DNA from: Alphaproteobacteria bacterium
GTDB taxonomy: Bacteria; Pseudomonadota; Alphaproteobacteria; Micropepsales; Micropepsaceae
Length of the DNA: 5,681 nucleotides
Reading direction: 5' to 3'
NCBI GenBank assembly: GCA_028869725.1
Contig: JAGWRJ010000739.1
Location: forward strand, 1 to 5,681
Within the stretch, counting starts at the first letter, position 1. Each line of letters opens with the position of its first letter. The notes below the pieces were generated by a model. That model worked only from the letters and a program-made list of their open reading frames with translations. It ran no database searches and was not told where the DNA came from. Shown in pieces: positions 1 to 5,526 of the stretch. Made by a program: the position numbers and the translations under genes.

Positions 1-44
1 AAATGCTCCGTCTGGCTAGTCTACCGAAACGAACGCTGCTATGA
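1..44 (+). other. Possible 3' end of an upstream gene
   Basis: The frame starting at base 3 is open from the left edge and stops with TGA at 42-44, which would give a C-terminus ending in LPKRTLL. A 22-base gap containing a good ribosome binding site follows before the next gene, a usual spacing inside an operon. The fragment is too short to identify. A histidine kinase would fit the phosphorelay genes that follow, but that is inference. Another frame stops at 17-19. The frame of the receiver gene itself is also open to the left edge, so the true arrangement cannot be settled from this window. Confidence 0.2.
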
Positions 45-55
45 AACCTTCCTCC

Positions 56-62
56 AGGGGAG
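56..62 (+). promoter_or_regulatory. Ribosome binding site of the first receiver gene
   Basis: AGGGGAG lies 4 bases before the GTG at 67. It is the strongest Shine-Dalgarno match near any start in the window. It supports the GTG start, because the receiver frame has no other start codon between the left edge and 67. Confidence 0.6.
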
Positions 63-66
63 AGCG

Positions 67-447
67 GTGCAACAGCTTCTTTATGTAGACGATGACGAGG
101 CCATCCGCGAGGTCGCAGCCCTGTCACTCGGCCTCGATGGACGTTTTGAGGTGACCCTCGCCGCGTCGGGCAGGCAGGCCGTCGACCTGCTTGGCCGGGG
201 GCTGCGCCCGGACGCAGCCCTCATCGACGTCATGATGCCGGATCTCGACGGACCGCAAACCCTGGCTTGCATCCGCGCGCAGGGATTTACTCAGCTCAGC
301 GTCATCTTCATCACTGCCCGCTCGCTCGACGACGAACGCGCCGCGCTCATGGCACTTGGCGCCCGCGGGATCATCACCAAGCCCTTTGACCCATTGCGCC
401 TTGCCGATGAGGTTACGCAAATTCTTGCCCGGGACACGGCGACGTGA
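67..447 (+). CDS. Stand-alone response regulator receiver (CheY-like, no output domain)
   Basis: This 126-residue protein is a single receiver (REC) domain and nothing else. The acidic Mg2+-binding pair is D8/D9 in YVDDDE, the predicted phospho-acceptor is D54 in LIDVMMPDLDG, the conserved Thr is T83 in FITAR, and the conserved Lys is K105 in TKPFDP. The alpha4-beta5 switch position, usually Tyr or Phe three residues before the Lys, is Ile102. This hints at a phosphate shuttle or sink rather than a classic conformational switch (inference). The start is GTG, backed by AGGGGAG upstream. The frame has no stop between base 1 and the GTG, so an N-terminal extension or fusion to something upstream is not excluded. 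The stop overlaps the start of the HPt gene by 4 bases (GTGA), so the two are probably co-translated and may exchange phosphoryl groups. The kinase partner is not in the window. Confidence 0.9.
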   Translation: MQQLLYVDDDEAIREVAALSLGLDGRFEVTLAASGRQAVDLLGRGLRPDAALIDVMMPDLDGPQTLACIRAQGFTQLSVIFITARSLDDERAALMALGARGIITKPFDPLRLADEVTQILARDTAT

Positions 448-716
448 GTTCCGACGGCTCCCCGGTGGCGATGCTCGAAGCCCTCAGGGCGCGCTTTCGA
501 GCACGCTGCGAGAACGATCTTCGTATCCTGGAACAGGGCCCAGATGGCGAGGCGTTCCGCTACTGCGTCCACCGGCTTGCCGGCAGCGCCGGCACCTTCG
601 GTTTTGACGACATCAGTCGCAGTGCCGCGCAGATTGATGACCTGCTGCAGCGGCAGGAGATGGTGGAGCCTGAACTGCTGGACGATCTCATTCGCCGCGT
701 ACGCGCAATTCTCTAG
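444..716 (+). CDS. Stand-alone histidine phosphotransfer (HPt) protein
   Basis: This 90-residue protein carries the HPt signature. HRLAGSAGTFGF at residues 43-54 matches the family pattern H-x-L-K/A-G-S-A/S, with His43 the predicted phosphorylated residue and the following Gly/Ser/Phe residues typical of the helix that packs around it. The rest is predicted helical and fits the small four-helix bundle of the family, although it is slightly short. HPt proteins relay phosphate between receiver domains in the cytoplasm and have no output of their own. The start is GTG at 444 inside the GTGA overlap with the preceding receiver gene, so translation is probably coupled. The stop TAG at 714-716 overlaps the stop of the convergent glycosyltransferase gene within CTAG. 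Likely partners are the upstream receiver and possibly the receiver at 4301-4696 (inference). Confidence 0.88.
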   Translation: MSSDGSPVAMLEALRARFRARCENDLRILEQGPDGEAFRYCVHRLAGSAGTFGFDDISRSAAQIDDLLQRQEMVEPELLDDLIRRVRAIL

Positions 717-2143
717 GAGGTGCGAAAGCCGCGGCGGGCCATTGATCCCCAGTCGCGTCTGCGCCGCAGAAACTGCCAATAGCCCTTTATGCGCCAGAAA
801 TTGTTGAGTTGGCGATAGCCAAAATTCTCGATGATGGCAGCAGCCAAAAGCACCACGAGGCTTTGCGTGGTAGGGAAGCGACGAAGTTCAGCTTCTTCAA
901 GCGCAAGTGAGCCGACACTGATCACAACACCAAAAAGAAAGCTGACCGCCGCAAAGGCCTTCAGATAAACGAGCGACAACGCACCCAGAAGATAGAACAC
1001 GGGGATGAGCACATACCCCAGAGTTTCCAGAACCGGCCCCACCACATCGAAGAGAAAAACGCTGCCAAAGGCAATAAGGCCCACGCGGCCATAGTGAGGA
1101 TTAAAGAGCAGGTCGATGTGGGCAAAGAAGGTTTCCAGGGCTCCACGCTGCCAGCGCACCCGCTGTCGGCCGAGTACGCCCATGGTTTCCGGAACTTCGG
1201 TCCAGCATACCGGTTCTGGCACGAACACGATGCGATAATCCCGGCCGGTCTCACGGCCAAAGCGATGGATCTTGACCACAAGTTCCATATCCTCGCCTAC
1301 CGTATCGTGACGATAGCCACCCACATCAAGCACGGCCTGACGGCGAAACAATCCAAAAGCCCCGGAGATAATCGTCAGACATTTTGCTTCGCTCCACGCC
1401 AGGCGGGCCATCAGGAAGGCGCGCAGATATTCGACGGTCTGCAGAAGTGCAAAGCCGTTTTTAGGAAGCCCGACATGCACGACCTGGCCATGATCGATGA
1501 CACAGCCATTGGCGACACGGATCGTACCGCCAACTGCGACCGTATGCTCCGGATCCTCGACAAAAGGACCCACTGCACGCAGAAGCGCGTCCGCTTCCAG
1601 CAGCGAATCCGCATCGATCGAACAGATGATAGAGGCCCGCGCAAGATTGATACCAGCATTCAGTGCATCCGCCTTGCCGCCATTGAGCTTGTCGATCACC
1701 ACCAGACGCGGCTGGTTTTGGGCAACATAGACCCCCTGAATGGGCTTACATGGTGCCGCAAGGTCATAGTGGCGCTGTAGGGGACGAAGCGCAAAGGCCT
1801 CGATCAGGACTTTGAGTGTGTTGTCCCGCGACCCATCGTTGATGACGATGATCTCGTAGTTGGGATAGCGAAGAGCAAGCAGAGCGCGCACACTCTCAAC
1901 CACAGTGGCCTCTTCGTTGAACGCCGGCACGAGAAGAGCGATGGGAGGCGCGCTGTCCGCATAATGTCGCCACAACTCGCCAATGGCGGCCTGGGGTGGC
2001 CGCCTCCGCAAGGCGCGGCTCGCAAGAATGAGCTGCCAGACATAAATGATGTTCTGCAGAAAACCCGAGGCGATGACGAGGAGGCTGACGGGTGCGGCTG
2101 CAAGCGCCAGCACATGAACGATCAGACTGACAGTCGCGTTCAT
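713..2143 (-). CDS. Membrane-embedded family 2 glycosyltransferase, processive type (PgaC/BcsA-like)
   Basis: This is a 476-residue inner-membrane GT2 enzyme, predicted to polymerise a sugar nucleotide into polysaccharide and pass it through the membrane. An N-terminal hydrophobic stretch (about residues 5-38) ends in RALRRR, which places the catalytic domain in the cytoplasm. Seen motifs are PAFNE 73-77, NDGS with D103, GGKADALN 155-162, the DAD motif D177/D179, GED with the presumed base D285, and QRVRW 327-331. The D,D,D,QxxRW set marks processive synthases such as cellulose, chitin, hyaluronan and poly-GlcNAc synthases. Further hydrophobic segments follow at about 354-372, 376-396, 398-416 and 427-441. 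The C-terminus is very basic (RRRRDWGSMARRGF). No PilZ domain is present, so direct c-di-GMP control through that domain is not expected. ATG at 2143 overlaps the stop of the HEAT-repeat gene by 4 bases. This is the last gene of the operon. The sugar substrate cannot be read from sequence, and a non-processive role is possible. Confidence 0.9.
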   Translation of the reverse strand: MNATVSLIVHVLALAAAPVSLLVIASGFLQNIIYVWQLILASRALRRRPPQAAIGELWRHYADSAPPIALLVPAFNEEATVVESVRALLALRYPNYEIIVINDGSRDNTLKVLIEAFALRPLQRHYDLAAPCKPIQGVYVAQNQPRLVVIDKLNGGKADALNAGINLARASIICSIDADSLLEADALLRAVGPFVEDPEHTVAVGGTIRVANGCVIDHGQVVHVGLPKNGFALLQTVEYLRAFLMARLAWSEAKCLTIISGAFGLFRRQAVLDVGGYRHDTVGEDMELVVKIHRFGRETGRDYRIVFVPEPVCWTEVPETMGVLGRQRVRWQRGALETFFAHIDLLFNPHYGRVGLIAFGSVFLFDVVGPVLETLGYVLIPVFYLLGALSLVYLKAFAAVSFLFGVVISVGSLALEEAELRRFPTTQSLVVLLAAAIIENFGYRQLNNFWRIKGYWQFLRRRRDWGSMARRGFRTS

Positions 2144-3189
2144 GAGAAGCCCCGCTCCGCCAGAGTGAGAGAGGCAGCCCGCGCGGCGGCATCACCGCTG
2201 CCGCGGGCAATCTCGCGCAGTCGCCCGACACCGGCAGGACCGAACGCGGCCAGGGCTTCTGCAGCCTGAAAGCGGACCGACCACACCGGATCGTGCAGGA
2301 GCGGGCTCAATTGGTCGACTAGCTCGACAAAGCCTGCTTCACGTGCGGCAATCGCTGCCGCGGAGCGTACCCGCCAGTCCTCATCGGTGAGGGCCTCGCG
2401 CACGACCGGTAGCGCTGCCGGATGCATCAGCCGGCCCAGCGCACTGATCGCCGCAGCCCTTACGAAACGACTTTGGGCATGAGCGGCTGCGGCAAGAGCC
2501 GGAATCACCCTGTAGTCCCCGACGCCACTCAGGGCCTCTGCCGCAAATACGCGCACGGTGTCTGGCAGCTCCGCCCGACCAAGAAGCTCTTCACAGCGCT
2601 GGGTCGCGCGCTGCGCATCGAGCTTCAAAACCTGCGCCAGCGCTGCGGACCATGGTTCGTGACGAGCCTGACTGTCGGCAATCAGCTGATTCACATCTAC
2701 TTCAGCGCCCATCCCCAGAAGGGCCCCGGCGGCGGCCAGGCGCAGAGTACCATCGGCCTCGTCATGGATTATCCGGCGCAGCGCTGCCTCGGCCTTTTCG
2801 CCTTCGAAAGCCCCCAGGGCCTCGATCACCGCCAGACGTGCCTGGGCGGAACCTTTACCGAGACTCGATCGAAGAAGCTCATCGACGCCAAATCTCGTCA
2901 ACTGGTCCAGCATGCGTGTGCGATCGGCACCACGGACGAGGTCTAATACCTGCAGGAGACATTCGGCAAGCAGCCGTGGTTCGTTGCGATACGCCTCAAG
3001 CCTCTCAAGCGCAGTAGCATCGTCCTGCATCAGTCGCATATAGATGCCGAGGACCGCGTTTGAAGCCTCGGCATGACGGCGCGCAGAGCGATTACGCAGC
3101 AGCCGTCCCCCGATCAGAAGCACCATCCAGAAGACGGCAAGTGTGGCCAGAAACCACGCCAGCGGCCAGAGGATTTGCACACCGATCAT
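2140..3189 (-). CDS. Membrane-anchored HEAT-repeat protein
   Basis: This 349-residue protein has one N-terminal transmembrane helix (about residues 7-28), followed at once by a basic stretch (RLLRNRSARR). By the positive-inside rule the rest faces the cytoplasm. Residues from about 112 to the end contain degenerate alpha-helical repeats of about 30 residues of the PBS-lyase HEAT type. Examples are TVRVFAAEALSGVGD (211-225), RFVRAAAISALGRL (241-254), DWRVRSAAAIAAREAG (271-286) and WSVRFQAAEALAAFG (303-317). HEAT solenoids bind other proteins and no enzymatic motif is visible. It sits between the barrel gene, whose stop lies 2 bases upstream of this start, and the glycosyltransferase gene, which its stop overlaps by 4 bases. 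A scaffold that holds or regulates the synthase, perhaps responding to the operon's receiver, is a reasonable inference. The ATG has no clear Shine-Dalgarno sequence, so translational coupling is likely. Confidence 0.85.
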   Translation of the reverse strand: MIGVQILWPLAWFLATLAVFWMVLLIGGRLLRNRSARRHAEASNAVLGIYMRLMQDDATALERLEAYRNEPRLLAECLLQVLDLVRGADRTRMLDQLTRFGVDELLRSSLGKGSAQARLAVIEALGAFEGEKAEAALRRIIHDEADGTLRLAAAGALLGMGAEVDVNQLIADSQARHEPWSAALAQVLKLDAQRATQRCEELLGRAELPDTVRVFAAEALSGVGDYRVIPALAAAAHAQSRFVRAAAISALGRLMHPAALPVVREALTDEDWRVRSAAAIAAREAGFVELVDQLSPLLHDPVWSVRFQAAEALAAFGPAGVGRLREIARGSGDAAARAASLTLAERGFS

Positions 3190-3191
3190 GG

Positions 3192-4304
3192 CTAGAACCG
3201 ATGCGTGATGCCGAAGATGATATCGGTACGCGTATACGGAGCGCCGGTCTCGCGGGCTGCAGACAGTTGCAGCGCATTGGTCGCGTTCAGATCGACGGTG
3301 AGGCCGGCACTGACGGCCTCAACCTTGTAGGTGATCCCTGCACTGGTGTCCGGCGCATTGGCGTAGCCCGCGTTCAACAAGAGGCCACGCATCAGCCGGA
3401 CTGTCCCGCGCAGCGCAAAGCCGGAGAGTGTCCTTCCGGCCGCACGTGTGTGGATGTAACGCGCCGAAAGCGACAGCGCATCACCGTGTTCCAGCATCAG
3501 CACCGGCTGCACCGTATCGACAGCACCCGTCGGATACCACGCAAAGGAGCCATCAAGTCCAGCCACAGCCTCGAAGCCCCTCCCAATCGACCCTAACGGC
3601 GCGCTCAGGCTCGCGACAATGTCATGACGGGCTCGGTACACGGCATTGGGCGATCCGCCATAGCCCAGCAGAGCAGCGACCGGGCCAAAATTGTGGCTGA
3701 TCGCCATATGCAGATAGGTATTGTCGATATTGAAGCGCCGGGTCTGTTCCAGGCCAAGGCTCAGGATGGTCCGCGCATCGAGATTGTGGGCGATGGACAG
3801 GTCCTCCTCACGCCACGCAGGCAGATGCTTTGACAGCATGCTATACGAACCGACGACGTCCACGCGCCAGGCAGGCGCATTGCGGGCCTGTTCTGCCCTG
3901 TTGATCGCGCCGAGCAGCTTTTGCGCCTCCTGACTGGCAGGACCAACAAGAAGCGGAGCCAGGCGTTCGCGGGCCTGGGCATTGTGTTCCTGGAAATAGG
4001 CAAGGCGAGCATAGGCAAGGCGCAGATCCGCGTAATTCGGCGCAATGGCAAGGCCTTGGCGCAGTGCCGCTTCAGCGGCGCGATAGTGATGGGCGTTGGT
4101 ATACGCCAGACCAAGATTGAGCCAGGCATCGGCATCCCTTGGCGCCGATTTGAGATAGAGCTTGAGATCCTGGATCGCCGCGGAAAAATTTCCGTGGAGA
4201 CGCTCCTCGACCCCGCGCTGCAGCAGATTGGGGGTCTGCGCATGGCCGGACTGCGCAGCGAGGACAGCAAGCGCGAACCAACCCCAAAGCCGTACGGCTC
4301 TCAT
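3192..4304 (-). CDS. TPR plus YaiO-type outer-membrane beta-barrel protein
   Basis: This 370-residue exported protein starts with a signal peptide: MRAVR, then a hydrophobic core, then an AxA-like site GHA-Q, with likely cleavage after residue 22. Residues about 24-140 form TPR-like helical repeats, for example NLLQRGVEERLHGNFSAAI, AWLNLGLAYTNAHHYRAAEA and NYADLRLAYARLAYFQEHN. Residues about 145-370 are alternating amphipathic strands with turns, ending in ITHRF; a C-terminal Phe is the usual outer-membrane barrel sorting signal. The order matches YaiO-family outer-membrane proteins and is a compact version of PgaA (TPR plus porin), the poly-GlcNAc exporter. In E. coli, yaiO also lies beside a GT2 gene (yaiP). 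The likely role is to guide or export the polymer made by the glycosyltransferase of this operon (inference). The start overlaps the stop of the preceding receiver gene as ATGA. A non-transport outer-membrane role is possible. The symbol is left empty because orthology to E. coli yaiO is unproven. Confidence 0.82.
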   Translation of the reverse strand: MRAVRLWGWFALAVLAAQSGHAQTPNLLQRGVEERLHGNFSAAIQDLKLYLKSAPRDADAWLNLGLAYTNAHHYRAAEAALRQGLAIAPNYADLRLAYARLAYFQEHNAQARERLAPLLVGPASQEAQKLLGAINRAEQARNAPAWRVDVVGSYSMLSKHLPAWREEDLSIAHNLDARTILSLGLEQTRRFNIDNTYLHMAISHNFGPVAALLGYGGSPNAVYRARHDIVASLSAPLGSIGRGFEAVAGLDGSFAWYPTGAVDTVQPVLMLEHGDALSLSARYIHTRAAGRTLSGFALRGTVRLMRGLLLNAGYANAPDTSAGITYKVEAVSAGLTVDLNATNALQLSAARETGAPYTRTDIIFGITHRF

Positions 4305-4696
4305 GACGCCTGCCCGGCTCCGGGCAACAGCCGTGACAGGCGCACCAGAAGCTCGTCGGGATTGAAGGGTTTGCTGAGATAGTCGGCGGCGCCTTCGCGC
4401 AGCCCGGTCACGATATCCTGTTCCCGCTTGAGGGCAGTCAGCATGATCACCACTGTATTCTTGAGCTCTGGTTCGGCCTTCAAGCGGCGCAAGGTTTCAA
4501 ACCCGTCGAGTACCGGCATCATCGCATCCAGGACGATGGCCGCCGGCCGCAGTTTATGCGCGCACGCCAACGCCTCATGCCCGTTTTCGACACCCACAAA
4601 GCGATAGCCGGCCGTCACCAGCTTATGCTCAAGGATGGCACGCAGCAGCTGGTCATCATCTGCAACGAGCACCAAAGGTGGTTCGTCGTTCATCAT
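4301..4696 (-). CDS. Stand-alone response regulator receiver, first gene of the operon
   Basis: This is a 131-residue single receiver domain. Numbered from the chosen start, the acidic pair is D13/D14 in LVADDDQ, the phospho-acceptor is D57 in VLDAMMPVLDG, the Thr is T87 in MLTAL, and the Lys is K109 in YLSKPFNPDEL. Unlike the + strand receiver, it keeps the aromatic switch residue (Tyr106), so it looks like a receiver that changes shape on phosphorylation. No DNA-binding or enzymatic output domain follows, so it probably acts by protein contact, for example with the HEAT protein or the glycosyltransferase (inference). Start choice: a longer frame begins with TTG at 4750, but it would add 18 unconserved residues. 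ATG at 4696 (or the adjacent ATG at 4693) begins just before the domain and has GGGG 10 bases upstream. The stop overlaps the barrel gene start by 4 bases. Confidence 0.9.
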   Translation of the reverse strand: MMNDEPPLVLVADDDQLLRAILEHKLVTAGYRFVGVENGHEALACAHKLRPAAIVLDAMMPVLDGFETLRRLKAEPELKNTVVIMLTALKREQDIVTGLREGAADYLSKPFNPDELLVRLSRLLPGAGQAS

Positions 4697-4722
4697 CTGA
4701 GTATTACCCCGGGTGCTACTAG

Positions 4723-4734
4723 GCCAAAATTGGC
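4723..4734. repeat. Short inverted repeat upstream of the receiver-YaiO-HEAT-GT operon
   Basis: GCCAA-AA-TTGGC is a perfect inverted repeat with 5-base arms, about 27 bases upstream of the operon's first ATG. It falls between the only weak -35/-10 candidates for that operon, where an operator could sit. A 5-base arm can occur by chance, so this is only a candidate site. Confidence 0.25.
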
Positions 4735-4807
4735 GAAAGAGTTCAACCAACGCGCGCCGCCAGCTGCGCCCAGATGACGTTAATCAAGCATATTTTCCGT
4801 GCCTACA

Positions 4808-4823
4808 TTGAACTTAAGCACAA
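4808..4823. promoter_or_regulatory. Partly palindromic candidate operator
   Basis: TTGAACTTAAGCACAA reads as TTG-N2-CTTAAG-N2-CAA, a partial dyad centred on CTTAAG, about 110 bases upstream of the - strand operon. The N2 positions are not symmetrical and no regulator family is matched with confidence. It does not fit the FNR pattern. Confidence 0.15.
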
Positions 4824-5406
4824 GGTTCCGCCTGCACGGGTGGGGTCCGCATGCGGCAGTATCAGCCGCCTCTGTCGTCCACGATGTGTGCAGAACCCGG
4901 CATCTGAACCGAAAACATCGTCGTAAGACAGTTTCCGCAGATGCTGCGCCCGACAGCGGCGTTGAGGTCCTTATGCGCTTTGCCTGCAGAAAAGCGGACA
5001 ATATGTATCTGGCTGGAGGTTCGCGCAGATCTCATACCCCTTTGGAAATCTTCTTTGCGGGCTCAGAGCCGTTCACCTTTTCCCCGCTTTCAGCTGAGAT
5101 CGCGCGCAGGCGCTCAGGCCCAGCTTGCGAGCCACCTGCCGTCTGGCCTGCCCGCACCTATCGCTCCCAGGCCAAAGCTGTACATCTGTGCGCCGTCTCC
5201 TGGTGGCGCGCGGGGGGAAGCGTCCGAACGCGCAAGGTTCCGGATGATTCGCACGAAGAGGCGGCATGATGCAGCCGTTCAGATCACGCGGCTGGGAAAT
5301 GCATGCCTGCGCGACACGCCATTTTGGCCTTTAAATGCCCCAACTTCGCGATTGTTCCGCCTCCGCGCCGATACGCGTGCCGCGCAAGCGCCCGCCAAAT
5401 GTGACT

Positions 5407-5420
5407 TTGATGCTGATCAA
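5407..5420. promoter_or_regulatory. FNR/Anr/FixK-type binding site
   Basis: TTGAT-GCTG-ATCAA is a perfect match to the palindromic consensus TTGAT-N4-ATCAA used by FNR, Anr and FixK, the CRP-family regulators that respond to low oxygen. It lies 106 bases upstream of the CydP-like start. Genes of cytochrome bd oxidases are classic targets of these regulators. If the site sits at -41.5, as in class II activated promoters, transcription would start near 5455, leaving a leader of about 70 bases. The -10 region this predicts (5443-5448, CATTGC) is a poor match, so the exact start is uncertain and repression from the site is also possible. Confidence 0.75.
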
Positions 5421-5429
5421 TGATATGCA

Positions 5430-5452
5430 GTGAGCCAACAGGCATTGCTCAC
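5430..5452. repeat. Inverted repeat GTGAGC-N11-GCTCAC
   Basis: Perfect 6-base arms lie at 5430-5435 and 5447-5452, starting 9 bases downstream of the FNR-type box. If the FNR-type box is at -41.5, this repeat spans about -25 to -3 and would overlap the core promoter, where a repressor would bind. It could instead form a weak hairpin in a leader RNA, although the 11-base loop and lack of a T-run argue against a terminator. The binding protein is unknown. Confidence 0.35.
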
Positions 5453-5526
5453 AGCGAAAAGGGTGTCACCTCCCCCGCGGCCGATGTGACCAATGGGTGG
5501 CTTGATGCCCGGAACAGAGACGCAAA

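Larger units (their letters stand above)
4697..5406. other. Long intergenic region without a convincing gene
   Basis: Several frames stay open here, as expected at high GC, but their translations are rich in Arg, Pro, Ser and Ala, show no recognisable domain, and overlap each other on both strands. I call none of them. The promoter of the - strand operon must lie in the left part, but only weak elements are visible: TTGAAC at 4746-4741 on the - strand, with a poor TAGTAG 19 bases on. Small hairpins exist at 4853-4869 (GCGGC, 7-base loop, GCCGC) and 5094-5117 (CTGA and GCGC arms around GCAG). Neither is followed by a T-run, so neither reads as an intrinsic terminator. No tRNA or known RNA family was recognised. 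An unrecognised small RNA or a decayed gene remains possible. Confidence 0.5.

Noticed and set aside
1094..1780. Large + strand open frame opposite the glycosyltransferase gene.
   Set aside because: It is antisense to a gene with a full set of GT2 catalytic motifs, and its translation has no recognisable features.
2422..2946. + strand open frame opposite the HEAT-repeat gene.
   Set aside because: It is a shadow of the repeat-rich coding strand, with no domain and no ribosome binding site context.
4697..4750. Start of the operon receiver at TTG 4750, which would add 18 residues.
   Set aside because: The extra residues precede a complete receiver domain and show no receiver-like sequence, TTG is a rare start, and ATG 4696 is well placed with GGGG upstream.
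4780..4792. Half FNR-like site (TTAATCAA) near the - strand operon.
   Set aside because: The ATCAA half has no TTGAT partner at the right spacing.
4783..4806. Possible sigma-54 promoter on the - strand (GGCACGG...ATGC resembles TGGCACG-N4-TTGCA).
   Set aside because: GG and GC are separated by 12 bases instead of the required 10.
4799..5423. Two long overlapping + strand open frames (4799-5269 and 4941-5423) that could be taken for genes.
   Set aside because: The translations have no recognisable domain, are Arg/Pro/Ala-rich as GC-rich non-coding frames are, overlap each other, and the second runs into the FNR-type box.
5465..5490. GTCAC...GTGAC inverted repeat in the presumed cydP leader.
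   Set aside because: Arms are only 5 bases with a 16-base GC-rich spacer and no extension, which is easily explained by chance.
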